Assembly: GCF_009859475.1 (NCBI RefSeq) | Contig: NZ_CP044549.1 | Location: 5,518,001 to 5,582,000, forward strand | Reading direction: 5' to 3' | DNA from: Hydrogenophaga sp. BPS33 | GTDB lineage: Bacteria > Pseudomonadota > Gammaproteobacteria > Burkholderiales > Burkholderiaceae_C | DNA: 64,000 nucleotides | Part shown: positions 54,131-63,852 of the stretch, in pieces | How the letters are laid out: each line of letters starts with the position of its first letter | Numbering within the stretch: the first letter of the stretch is position 1 | Notes under the pieces: generated by a model | The model's input: only the letters and a program-made list of their open reading frames with translations | Database searches by the model: none | What the model was told of the DNA's origin: nothing | Program-made: the position numbers and the translations under genes

Positions 54131-55420
54131 ATGCAACACGCGATGACGCCGACACCCGATGTGCTGGTCTGTGGCGGTGGCCTGGCCGGCACCATGGCGG
54201 CCATTGCCGCCGCGCGCCAAGGCGCCAAGACCTTGCTGGTGGAGCGCTACGGCTTCCTCGGCGGCAACGCCACGGGCGGCGCGGTTGCGCAGTTCAACTG
54301 CTGGCAGACCGCGGCAGGCCGCCGCGTCATCGCCGGCCTGGCGCAGGAAGTGGTGGACCGCCTCGAAACCTATGGCGCCGCACGGCCGCACGACGTGTTC
54401 GTCATGTCCACCGGCCACCCCATGGACCGCGTGGAATACGCCACCGAAGTGCTCAAGCTCGTGCTCGACGACATGGTGACGGACGCCGGCGTCACCGCGC
54501 TGCTGCACACGCAGCTGCTGGATGTGAACGCACGCAACGATCGCATCGAAACGGTGCGGCTGCTGACCAAAGGCGGCATCGTCACCGTGGAGCCGCGCGT
54601 GGTGATCGACACCTCGGGCGACATGGACGTTCTGCACAAGGCCGGCGCGCGCTTCCTGGCGCTGGACGAAGGCGACAGCCTGCAGCCCGCGACCATGATG
54701 TTCCGCTTCGGCCCGATCGACTTCGCGCGTCTCGATGCGCTGTCGCCAGACGAGGTACAGGCCCTGGCGCGCGAGGGTTTCGAAGCAGGTGAGCTCGCGC
54801 GCGCGGCGCTGCACCTGGCGCGCGACCCGTTTTCGCAGGACGCATGGTTCAACATCAGCCGACTGGGCATCGACGCCACCGACACCTACGCGCTGAGCCG
54901 CGCGGAAATCGAAGGCCGTCGCCAAGCCTGGCGTGCCGCTCAATTCCTGCAGCGTGCCGTGCCCGGCTGCGAAGGTGGCCGGCTGCAGGCCTTCGCCACG
55001 CAGGTCGGCATTCGCGAGACGCGCCGCATCCATGGCGACCACGTGCTCACCGCCGAAGAGCTGGTGCAACCGCCACCGTTCGACGACACCATTGCGCTGG
55101 GCGCGTACCCGATCGACATCCACCCCGCCGTGGGGGGCGAACTGATCTACACGCCCATGGGCGACGACCATGCGTACCAGATCCCCTACCGCAGCCTGAT
55201 CCCGCAGGGCTTGGCCAACGCGCTGGTGGCCGGGCGCGGCATCTCGGCCACGCACGCCGCGCTGGCCGCGATCCGTGTCATGACGATCTCCATGGCGGTC
55301 GGCCAAGCCGCTGGCACAGCGGCCGCCCAGGCTTGCGCGTCGGGCGGTGGTGATGTACGGCGGGTGGACGTGCCGGCATTGCAACGCCAGTTGCAGGCAC
55401 AGGGCGCGTTGCTGGCGTAG
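54131..55420 (+). CDS. FAD-dependent oxidoreductase
   Basis: 429 residues. Rossmann motif DVLVCGGGLAGTMAAIAAAR with the acidic strand end TLLVERYGFLGGNATGG is the FAD_oxidored (PF12831) pattern. Further conserved parts are VVIDTSGDMDVLHKAGA and a C-terminal ALVAGRGISATHAALAAIRV that closes the FAD site. No signal peptide, so cytoplasmic. The substrate is unknown; context with a Bug binding protein suggests oxidation of an imported organic acid. Confidence 0.9.
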   Translation: MQHAMTPTPDVLVCGGGLAGTMAAIAAARQGAKTLLVERYGFLGGNATGGAVAQFNCWQTAAGRRVIAGLAQEVVDRLETYGAARPHDVFVMSTGHPMDRVEYATEVLKLVLDDMVTDAGVTALLHTQLLDVNARNDRIETVRLLTKGGIVTVEPRVVIDTSGDMDVLHKAGARFLALDEGDSLQPATMMFRFGPIDFARLDALSPDEVQALAREGFEAGELARAALHLARDPFSQDAWFNISRLGIDATDTYALSRAEIEGRRQAWRAAQFLQRAVPGCEGGRLQAFATQVGIRETRRIHGDHVLTAEELVQPPPFDDTIALGAYPIDIHPAVGGELIYTPMGDDHAYQIPYRSLIPQGLANALVAGRGISATHAALAAIRVMTISMAVGQAAGTAAAQACASGGGDVRRVDVPALQRQLQAQGALLA

Positions 55421-55438
55421 GTGCCGCGGCCTGGGTGT

Positions 55439-58400
55439 TCACCAGCTCGCCGCGATCACGGGTGGCTGGATGCTGCCTCGCTGCTCATGCGGCGGCGTGT
55501 GCGAAATGTCACCGGGTGCGGGTGCCGAAAACTCGGCCATGGCGCGGCGCATCTGCTCGACCTGGCCATCGATCAGGGTTTGCATCTCCGACTTCGGTCC
55601 AGTCGCTGCGGCCAGCGGCGCATGCGAGAGCCACTGCTCGGCATCGCGCTCGCGTTGGGCTTGCATGCGCCGCGCGCCATCCGAACTCAAGCCCACGGTA
55701 TCGCTGATGTGGCGCCACAGCGCCGACTTCGGCGACCAGGGTTCCGAGAGGTCCCAGGTCGGGTCACTCGAAGCGGCGGTGAGGGTCGCCGCGGGCGTGG
55801 CGGCTGCGGCCGGCGCGTCGAACCTTGCGGCAGGCGGTGCGGCCTCGTGCACTGGCGTGGGCAAGGGCTGGACATTCAGCTTGAAGAGACGCTCGCTGGC
55901 AGCGCCGCTGATGTCCTGCACCACCAGCCGCAGCGCCACCGTCCCCGCATCTCCTGGGCCGGGCTGTCCCTTCAACCGGCCCGTGACCGGGTCGAAGCGC
56001 AACCAGTCGGGCAAGTCGGGTGCGTCGGCGGCCTGCACCGAGTAGCTGTAGCGGTCCTGCGGGTCGTCGTCGTGCACGTGGTGCGGTGCCAGCGTCCAGT
56101 CCAGCGTCTCGCCTTCCTGCACCGTCACGTCGCCCACGGCGCTCGAGATGACCGGCGCGTCGTTGGTGTTGAGCACCCGCAAGGTCACGGTCTGGCTGGC
56201 GCTTTGCGTCGACGTCAGGCTGGCGGTGATGCGCAGTTCCAACGGACCCACATCCCCGTTGGCGGGCGTGCCGGACAGCACGCCCGTGGCCGGATCGAAC
56301 CGCAACCAGGCGGGCAGGTCGCCGGACCCGTTGGCGCGGTTCACTGCGTAGCGCGGCTGGCGATCACCGCCGAACTCGAACGCCAACTCGGGCATCTGGA
56401 AAGACCAGGCCTCGTCTTCGCGCAGTTCGACCACGCCCATGGGCTCCCCGGCCACGACAGCGGAAGAGAAAGACGGCCGGGGCGGCGCGAGTTCGAGCAC
56501 CAGCGAGAGGGGCCACACAGTGCCGTCTGCGAACTCGAAACGCTCGATGCCCACGCCGGGCGCCAGCGGGTCGTTGGCATCGGGCAGCACCACGTGCACG
56601 CCACCCAGGCCGCCCCAGCTGAAGGACAGCGCCTGCTTTTTCCCCGCATCGGTATCGACGACGCTCCAGTCGAAATGCAAGGCGCCCGCATCGATGCCTG
56701 CACCGAAACGCACGGTGTCCACCACGGGGGAGACGAGTTGTGCGCCGTGCATCTGCACGCCCGCCAAGGCGGCGGGATCCAGACCACCGGCTTCGAGCCA
56801 CGTCGATGACGCGCCGGTGGCTTTGGCGATCAAGGCGCTCAGCTCTTCGGAGACGATGTTCAGGCTGTGGTTGCCGTCTCCGCCCAGCACGCGATGGGCC
56901 GGGATCTTCTGCGCCAGCGCCATCAGGGCGTTGACGTTGGGGGCCGTGAGCGGCATGGAACCGGTGAGCCAGCCAAAGTCCAGGAGGGGATCGAACGCGG
57001 GCATTTCCCAATTCCTGCGGCCAATGGCAGCGGCGTAGTCCATCTTCCAGGCCGGGCTGCCAGGGCCCAGCTGCAGCGCAGGAAGGTCGGCCGGCTTCTG
57101 TACCCAGGACGGGTTGGTGAAATCCGGCGACGGGCTGACAGACCCGGGCGCCATCAGCGCCAGGAACTCCGCCTCCAGCGCGGGGATGCGCACGTTCGGA
57201 TGCGTCCAATGCAGGCGCACCTCGACCGTGGTCATGCCGCTGTCGACCAACACGTCCCAGCCGTCGTCCTGGGCGTCTACCCCATACACATCGGAACCCG
57301 CGCCCGCGTCCAGATAGTCGTGGCCCATGCCACCGTGCAGTTCGTCGTCGCCGTCGCCCGAGATGATGCGGTCGTTCCCCGCGCCGGCGTCGATCCAGTC
57401 GTGGCGGCCCAGCGAGCCGTCGGGCCATCCCGGTTGGCCCGACGCATTGAGCAGGTTCAGGTCATCGCGTTGGGCACCGTACGGGTCGCCGATCAACACA
57501 TCGTCGCCTGCGCCCAGGCTCGCGGTAACAGAGCCGCTGCCGTAACCCAGGTTCAGCGTGTCGGCCCCGTCGCTGCCCGTGAAATCGTAGTGAAGCCGTG
57601 TCACCGTGGTGGTGTTGCGGTAGTAGTGATCGGCGTAGTTTTCTGTGACGGTGCGACGGGTGTAGACCTCTGTCCAATATATGTTGGACCGGACGGGCTC
57701 TTCCACGAAGATGCGGTCGTCCTGCGTGAACACCCTGGCACCTTCCTCCAGCTGGACGACGCCGCCGTAGTTGGACAGCAGCTCCGTGACGTCGTAAATG
57801 CGACCACCGAACTTCTCCAGGGCGGCGTGGTACGTCACCTCCGTCTTCTCGTACGTGCGCGTTCCCCGGACGATGTACAGATAGGTGCGATCCGCCTTCG
57901 TCTCCGTCGGATCTGGATGTACCGTCACCGGCTCGCCACCACCACTCTCGATGCGCCGCGTGGCCTTGTTGAACACGAACACCTTTTCCTCGAGCGTGCC
58001 CACGTCCTTGCTGGCCGAGCCGGTGTCGGAGAACACGAATGCATCAATCTTCTGCGGGCCGGCCTTCACGTCGAGCGCCTGCACGAACGCGGCCTTGCGC
58101 TGCTCCAGCGTCTGCGTGGCCACCGCCGCCTGAGCCACCACCCCCAGGTTGTGCTCGCTACCTTGCGCGTCCACCAGCGTCCACTGAGCGTCGGTCGCAA
58201 ACACGCCTCGAATGTAGGCCGCCGCGCCCGAGGTCTCGTGCTGCACCATCAGGTCGATGCCCACACGCGCGTAGCGAAGGTCTTGCAGCGCCACGCCATT
58301 GCCGAGCACCAGCCGCGACGGTTGATCGCCATCGTCCTGGATGCGCTCCAGCCCCTGGCCGGCTTCGAACCGGTAGCTGTCCACGCCCGCTCCGCCCAGC

Positions 58401-61400
58401 AGCAGGTCCGCGCCCGCATCGCCGACCAGGGTGTCGTCTCCCGCACCGCCGGACAGCGTGTCCGCACCGGCACCCCCACGCATCACATCGGCCCCGGCAT
58501 AGCCAAACAGCTTGTCGTGCCCCGCCGTGCCCTCAATCGGCGCGGTGTGGCCGCGCACGATGTCGGCGAACCAGCTGGCCGCGTGGCGGCGCTCGCCGCC
58601 GGCGAACTCGAACACCAGTTGCGCGACCGGGGCATCGGCGGGGATCAGCACCGCGTCGTCGCGGCTGTAGGACAGCTGCACATACGCCACCCCATCCACC
58701 TGCACCCGCGTGCCCACCACCGCCGAAGGCCGGATGCCCGCGCCAAAGCGCACGCGGTCCGCACCCTCCAGCCCCGCGATGCGGTCCACGCCATCGCCAA
58801 GCTGGAATTCGAAGACATCGTCGCCAGGGCCGCCATCAAGCCGGTCGTTGCCGCGGCCCCCCACCAGCGTGTCGTGGCCATTGCCACCAAGGATCTCGTC
58901 GTCCCCCGCCTGGCCGCGCAACACATCGTCACCGGCATAGCCGCTGATGAAGTCGCCACCCGACGTGCCGCTGAACGCGTTGTCCGTGTCGTCGCCACCG
59001 AGGATGCTGCCATCCGGCGAGACCATCTGGTCGATGAAGTCCTGCGGCATCCACACCGTGCCGTCGGCGAAGGCGTAGCTCGCCACCGCGCCTTCGAGCG
59101 CGCGGCGCACAGTGACCGAGCGGTCGGGCCCCACCACGAACCGCACGTCGGCCGAGGTGCCGATACGCTCCAGCGACACGTCCTGCGGCCGTATGTGCGC
59201 AGCAAAGCGCACCGTGTTACGACCCTGGGGGTCGATGATCTCGTCGTGGCCGAGGCTGAAGTCGACGAGGTACACGTCATCCCCCGCGCCGCCCAGCAAC
59301 AGGTCGCTGCCGGCATGGCCACCGAGCGTGTCGTTGCCATCCCCCCCGCTCAGCAGGTCGTTCTGCGCGCCGCCGAGCAACACGTCGTCACCCTGGCCGC
59401 CCAAGGCCGAGGAGGCCTGGTCGCTGGTCACGATGTGGTCGCCCTGGTGGGTGCCGGTGATCTGCAGGCCCGGCATCTCGGCCACGAAGGACGCCAGGCT
59501 TCTTGTGGAGCCCGGTGCGTCCGGGCCGCCGATGGACACGTCGAAGCGATCGGCCAGCACCAGCGCGTCGGTGACCCGGATGGACAGCGACCCCACCGAC
59601 ACGATCAGGTCGTTGGGTGATGCCGCGCCGCCGCGGGTGACGGAGACGGAAGCCCAATCGGTCACGCCGTTCAGCTGGAGGCGGTTGCGCCCCTGCGAAT
59701 CGCGGATCGTACTGGTGGTGGGCGTTTCAACGCTCCCGGTAGCGTAGACGTACACGTCGTCGCCCTCGCCCCCTTGCAGCGTGGCGCCATCTTGCATGTG
59801 CGCGAACCGATCGGCATAGCGCGTGCCCTGCACGCCGAGCGCCAACGCAGCAGCCTTCACGTCCACACCCTGCTGGCGCAGCAGGGTCTCCAGATTCGCG
59901 TCCACCCCGTTGGCAAAACGCAAAGTGGTGATGCAACTGCTGGCGCTGTCCGAAGACATGTCCAGCGCAATCGCATCGTCGGGCTGGCCCGCCTCCCCCC
60001 GCACCACCAGAACCAGTCGACCCATGGCGTTCAATTCGGCGCGCACATCGGCCAGGGTGATGCCCGCGCCGAGTTCCAGCACGCCGCCAGAGCCATAGCC
60101 GCGGACCACGTCGTGCCCGTCGCCCCTGTCAAAGCGCAGCGTGCTGCCTGTGCCGTTGAGCACAATCTCGTCGTCCCCCTTGCCCGCCGTCACGGTGTTG
60201 CGCGAGCCGTACACGAACAGCCTGTCGTTGTGGGCCGCGCCTGCCAGCGCGGCGTCGTCGCGGTACGCGCTTTGCACGGTGGCAACCTGTAGCCGGTCGC
60301 CCAGCAGGCGCGCCAGAGACAGCGCCTGGCCATCGGCGGTCTCGATGGTGAAGGTGGCCGCCGTGGCCGGCGTCTCGAACTCCACGCTGGCCCAGGTGCC
60401 GGGCAGCGCCCCGCGCCAGCGCAGCACCACGCTTTGGCCCTGCAGCGCCACGTCCAAGGCGCTGCGCGCGGCGTCCACCCGCAAGGTGTTGCGACCTTCG
60501 AGGTCGGCAATGAAGGTTCGGTTGCTCTGGGTTGCACCCTCCGCGTTCGTCACGTCCGACGTGCGCACGATGTAGGTGTCATCACCCTCATCGCCAAAGA
60601 CCTGGTTGTGGCCATCGCCGGCATCCAGAAGGTCGTTGCCGCCATTGCCGAAGAGAACATCGTCGCCCTGGCCGCCAAAGAGCCGATCGTCCCCGTGGTA
60701 CTGCGCGCCCAGGGTTTCGCTGTCGCCAACCAAACGGTCGTTGCCTTGGCCACCCACCAAGGTGTCGTCGCCGCCGTCGCCTTGCAAGCGGTCGTTGCCT
60801 TCTTCGCCGAAGAGCTGGTCGTCGCCATGCGCCTTGCCGTCGAGCGCATCGCCATCGCCCTGCAGCTCGTCGTCGCCCTTGCCACCGTGCAAGGTGTCGC
60901 CCTTGCCGCCACCCCACAGTCCATCGTTCCCGTCGCCGCCTTGCAAGTGATCCACGCCGTGAAAGGCGGTGTCGATCGCGTAGGCGCCTTGCTGGCTGCT
61001 GATGTCGTCCCCAAAAAGCAGATCGTCGCCGACGCCACCGGAGAGGCTGTCGTCTGCACCGCCACCCACCAGAAGGTCGTCGCCTTGGCCGCCGGAGAGC
61101 ACATCTTGGCCGTGGTGGCTGCCGTGGAGCGGGCGTTTGGCGTCGCTGTCACCATAGAGTTCGTCGTCGCCATCACCACCGAGCAGATGGTCTGCGCCAC
61201 CGCCGCCGATGACGGTGTCGTCCCCCGCTTCACCTTCGAGGATGTCGTTGCCGTGACGCGATGGGTCGGTGTGCTGCAACAGCCGACCAGCGCCGTCTTC
61301 CAGGCCATCGCCGAGGAGGTAGTCGTCTTCGGTGCCCCCCAGCAAGTGGTCGTCGCCACCCGCGCCCCAGAGCACGTCCTTGCCCTGGCCGCCCAACAGG

Positions 61401-63835
61401 GTATCGGCGCCATCGCTCCCAACCACCTGGTCGTTGCCGTCGCCCGCGTCGACGAAGTCCCCCCGGGCTTCACCCGCGCCGCTGTTGGTGGTGCTGTTGT
61501 TTCTTCCGCTGTCCAGGGTGTACCCGCCCACCGTATTCACCGCCGCCCAGGTGGGGCCACGGACGATGAGGCTTTCAGCGGGGTACCGATCGTATTGGTC
61601 GTCGTCTTTCACCCGCTGGCGCACGTGGATCGTCTGGCCGCTGTAGATGAAGTCACTGCCTGCCCCACCCAGGATGTGGTCCGCACCCGCACCGCCGCTG
61701 ATGAGATCGTCCCCGTCCCCACCTTCGATGCGGTCCTCACCCTTGCCGCCGGTGAGCGCATCGTTGCCCCCCAGGCCCAGCATGCGCACGTTGTCCGACC
61801 GGCCAGCCGCGCTGATGACATCGGCAAACCCGCCCTCGGCCTTGCCACCTTGCAGCGTGCCGTCGGCCAGCCAGGTGGTGCTGCTCCAGTCGTAGTGGCC
61901 GTAGGAGGCATCGTCGGGAAGCACGTCGTCCTGGCGCGCTTCGACGCCCAGCTTGAGCCCGCGCTGGTCGCCTTTGTACAGCGCGCTGAACTCGGGCGAT
62001 TTGCCATCGTCCACGTCGTCGCCCAGCGTCAGGCCCAGATCGCCATCGCGCCAGCCTTTGACGGTGATGCTGTCCTGGCTGTTGTTCTTGGCACTGATGT
62101 GCAGCGTGGTCTCGTCCAGGCGCACGATGCGGAATTTCGCGCTGCTGTCTTCCCAGGCGTTGCTGTTCTGCGCCAGTTGTTTGCCCACGCTCAAGGTCTG
62201 GCCATCGATCTCGATGCGGCCCAGGCCATCGGCGTCGAGCACCACGTCCTGGCCGTGGCCGCTCTGGAAGACGTAGGTGTCGTTGCCTTGTCCGCCGAGC
62301 AGCGTATCGTCGCCGAGGCCTCCGATCAGGGTGTCGATGCCGATGTTGCCTTCTAGGTGGTCGGCACCGCCTTCGCCGCTCAGAGCGTCGTCGCCTTGTC
62401 CGCCGAAGAGGCGGTCGTCTTTGTCGCCGCCCAACAAATCGGCATCCGAGGTGTTGCCACCGAACACCACCTTGCTTGCAGGCAACAGGGGCGTATTGCC
62501 CAACACCTGGAGCTGCTGTTGGTGAGCACGATCCTCGAACCGCGTGTTGCTCGCCGCGCCGAGTGCGCGCACCGATGCCACACCACCCAACAAGGCGATC
62601 TCTTCGGTGTGCGTCGATGCCAGTGCGCGGACGTACTCGCTGCGGGCTTGCAGATAGTCGTCACTGAAATGCAAGGTGGACGCGTCCGCGCCGGAAGCGA
62701 TGGCGTTGTGGTCGGTCAGCCACCGTTCGTAGTCGGTGCGGTGCAAGGCATACAGCTCCATCGCAGCGGCAGATGTTGTGCTGGAGGCACCGGGGAGGCG
62801 GATAGCAAACGGCAGACCAAGTTGCAGCGACAGCATGGCGCCAAAGTCGTTGCGGGCTTCGCTCGCGCTCGGCGTGGTGGCGGAGATTTGAATGCCGCCT
62901 GGAACGCGATCGGTGACAGCAGCAATGCGCCCGGCGAAGGCGACGATGGCCTTGTCGTCTGCGTTGTTGGCCAGCGGCGTGGCCGAGGGGTTGAACACCT
63001 GGGCCAAGGCGTTGAGCAGCGCCACGGTTTCTCGGCCTTCGCGTGCGGAGCCGGCCACGTCGAACAGGCGACCGAGGTCGGGGAGCGCGATGCTGTTGTC
63101 GATGCGGTGCAGCAGCATGGAGGTGTAGACCGAACCGGTCGGGTCCAGGCGGGCTGCGCCTTCGCCGAAGGTGACGGATTCGAGGCGGTGCCAGAAGCCG
63201 TCGGGAAGGTACTCACCCATCCAATCAAAAACTGGGCGGGTGGTGTACGGGTTCAAGTACTTGGCACCGACTGCTCCCGCCACTGCGCCTGTACCGCCAG
63301 CAAACGCTACCCAGGCTGCGCCAGCTCCGAAGGCGCCGGCGACTGATGAGAGCACAGCGCCAAAGGCTGCCCCTAACCCCATCGATAAAACCGCTTCACC
63401 TGCCTTGTTGCCATCACCGTCTTTGATCGCACCGGCAATGCCCACGATGTCGAACGCTGGTCCTGCAAAACGACCGATAGATCGCAAGCCATTGTTGACC
63501 CTCGCCTGAAAGGATGTAAGTCGGTCTGCCGCAGAAACGGCGTCATCGGCCAAGGCAAACGCAGCATTTGACATTTCGTCGGCAGCTGTGCGCCAAACCG
63601 CTTCAGCAAAGACGTCAGCTGCCGCCATAGCCATCTCTCGTTTTGCGATCGCAGATGCAATGGCGATCTGGTACTGCGATCTCACAGCAGTCAGATTTTT
63701 CTCTGCGCTTGCGCCTCCGCTTTCGAAAGCATCGACGATGCCACTGGCGAAGTTGGCCGCCCAACCCGCCAAGTCATCCCACATCCCCGCGAACTGTTCG
63801 TATGTCTGCTGTTGCATGGTCGTACTGGTGTTCAT
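55439..63835 (-). CDS. Giant RTX/haemolysin-type calcium-binding protein
   Basis: 2,798 residues, no N-terminal signal peptide. Residues 1-125 are Ala-rich and helical; 126-195 form a glycine-zipper-like hydrophobic segment (GAAFGAVLSSVAGAFGAG). RTX nonapeptide blocks (GGxGxDxLx) lie near 458-525, 690-1110, 1465-1525, 1615-1685, 1768-1818 and 2090-2180, several followed by the YxFxxGxGxDxI module. A Tyr/Thr-rich insert occupies about 1902-2088. Two cadherin/He_PIG-type domains (each with LP-WLRFDP-TG-L-G-P) lie at 2468-2558 and 2562-2652. Secretion by a type I system via an uncleaved C-terminus is expected. Likely a surface adhesin or toxin; not determined. A good aggagg site precedes the ATG. 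Confidence 0.9.
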   Translation of the reverse strand: MNTSTTMQQQTYEQFAGMWDDLAGWAANFASGIVDAFESGGASAEKNLTAVRSQYQIAIASAIAKREMAMAAADVFAEAVWRTAADEMSNAAFALADDAVSAADRLTSFQARVNNGLRSIGRFAGPAFDIVGIAGAIKDGDGNKAGEAVLSMGLGAAFGAVLSSVAGAFGAGAAWVAFAGGTGAVAGAVGAKYLNPYTTRPVFDWMGEYLPDGFWHRLESVTFGEGAARLDPTGSVYTSMLLHRIDNSIALPDLGRLFDVAGSAREGRETVALLNALAQVFNPSATPLANNADDKAIVAFAGRIAAVTDRVPGGIQISATTPSASEARNDFGAMLSLQLGLPFAIRLPGASSTTSAAAMELYALHRTDYERWLTDHNAIASGADASTLHFSDDYLQARSEYVRALASTHTEEIALLGGVASVRALGAASNTRFEDRAHQQQLQVLGNTPLLPASKVVFGGNTSDADLLGGDKDDRLFGGQGDDALSGEGGADHLEGNIGIDTLIGGLGDDTLLGGQGNDTYVFQSGHGQDVVLDADGLGRIEIDGQTLSVGKQLAQNSNAWEDSSAKFRIVRLDETTLHISAKNNSQDSITVKGWRDGDLGLTLGDDVDDGKSPEFSALYKGDQRGLKLGVEARQDDVLPDDASYGHYDWSSTTWLADGTLQGGKAEGGFADVISAAGRSDNVRMLGLGGNDALTGGKGEDRIEGGDGDDLISGGAGADHILGGAGSDFIYSGQTIHVRQRVKDDDQYDRYPAESLIVRGPTWAAVNTVGGYTLDSGRNNSTTNSGAGEARGDFVDAGDGNDQVVGSDGADTLLGGQGKDVLWGAGGDDHLLGGTEDDYLLGDGLEDGAGRLLQHTDPSRHGNDILEGEAGDDTVIGGGGADHLLGGDGDDELYGDSDAKRPLHGSHHGQDVLSGGQGDDLLVGGGADDSLSGGVGDDLLFGDDISSQQGAYAIDTAFHGVDHLQGGDGNDGLWGGGKGDTLHGGKGDDELQGDGDALDGKAHGDDQLFGEEGNDRLQGDGGDDTLVGGQGNDRLVGDSETLGAQYHGDDRLFGGQGDDVLFGNGGNDLLDAGDGHNQVFGDEGDDTYIVRTSDVTNAEGATQSNRTFIADLEGRNTLRVDAARSALDVALQGQSVVLRWRGALPGTWASVEFETPATAATFTIETADGQALSLARLLGDRLQVATVQSAYRDDAALAGAAHNDRLFVYGSRNTVTAGKGDDEIVLNGTGSTLRFDRGDGHDVVRGYGSGGVLELGAGITLADVRAELNAMGRLVLVVRGEAGQPDDAIALDMSSDSASSCITTLRFANGVDANLETLLRQQGVDVKAAALALGVQGTRYADRFAHMQDGATLQGGEGDDVYVYATGSVETPTTSTIRDSQGRNRLQLNGVTDWASVSVTRGGAASPNDLIVSVGSLSIRVTDALVLADRFDVSIGGPDAPGSTRSLASFVAEMPGLQITGTHQGDHIVTSDQASSALGGQGDDVLLGGAQNDLLSGGDGNDTLGGHAGSDLLLGGAGDDVYLVDFSLGHDEIIDPQGRNTVRFAAHIRPQDVSLERIGTSADVRFVVGPDRSVTVRRALEGAVASYAFADGTVWMPQDFIDQMVSPDGSILGGDDTDNAFSGTSGGDFISGYAGDDVLRGQAGDDEILGGNGHDTLVGGRGNDRLDGGPGDDVFEFQLGDGVDRIAGLEGADRVRFGAGIRPSAVVGTRVQVDGVAYVQLSYSRDDAVLIPADAPVAQLVFEFAGGERRHAASWFADIVRGHTAPIEGTAGHDKLFGYAGADVMRGGAGADTLSGGAGDDTLVGDAGADLLLGGAGVDSYRFEAGQGLERIQDDGDQPSRLVLGNGVALQDLRYARVGIDLMVQHETSGAAAYIRGVFATDAQWTLVDAQGSEHNLGVVAQAAVATQTLEQRKAAFVQALDVKAGPQKIDAFVFSDTGSASKDVGTLEEKVFVFNKATRRIESGGGEPVTVHPDPTETKADRTYLYIVRGTRTYEKTEVTYHAALEKFGGRIYDVTELLSNYGGVVQLEEGARVFTQDDRIFVEEPVRSNIYWTEVYTRRTVTENYADHYYRNTTTVTRLHYDFTGSDGADTLNLGYGSGSVTASLGAGDDVLIGDPYGAQRDDLNLLNASGQPGWPDGSLGRHDWIDAGAGNDRIISGDGDDELHGGMGHDYLDAGAGSDVYGVDAQDDGWDVLVDSGMTTVEVRLHWTHPNVRIPALEAEFLALMAPGSVSPSPDFTNPSWVQKPADLPALQLGPGSPAWKMDYAAAIGRRNWEMPAFDPLLDFGWLTGSMPLTAPNVNALMALAQKIPAHRVLGGDGNHSLNIVSEELSALIAKATGASSTWLEAGGLDPAALAGVQMHGAQLVSPVVDTVRFGAGIDAGALHFDWSVVDTDAGKKQALSFSWGGLGGVHVVLPDANDPLAPGVGIERFEFADGTVWPLSLVLELAPPRPSFSSAVVAGEPMGVVELREDEAWSFQMPELAFEFGGDRQPRYAVNRANGSGDLPAWLRFDPATGVLSGTPANGDVGPLELRITASLTSTQSASQTVTLRVLNTNDAPVISSAVGDVTVQEGETLDWTLAPHHVHDDDPQDRYSYSVQAADAPDLPDWLRFDPVTGRLKGQPGPGDAGTVALRLVVQDISGAASERLFKLNVQPLPTPVHEAAPPAARFDAPAAAATPAATLTAASSDPTWDLSEPWSPKSALWRHISDTVGLSSDGARRMQAQRERDAEQWLSHAPLAAATGPKSEMQTLIDGQVEQMRRAMAEFSAPAPGDISHTPPHEQRGSIQPPVIAASW

Positions 63836-63852
63836 TTACATCCTCCTGATTG

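Noticed and set aside
57290..61760. Short regularly spaced DNA repeats resembling a CRISPR array
   Set aside because: They are codons for RTX nonapeptides, vary in sequence, have no unique spacers and lie within one open frame.
56867..62356. Very long open frames on the plus strand opposite the RTX gene (917 and 640 residues)
   Set aside because: They are antisense shadows of the Gly/Asp-rich RTX repeats in GC-rich DNA, with repetitive Val/His/Arg-rich translations and no domains.
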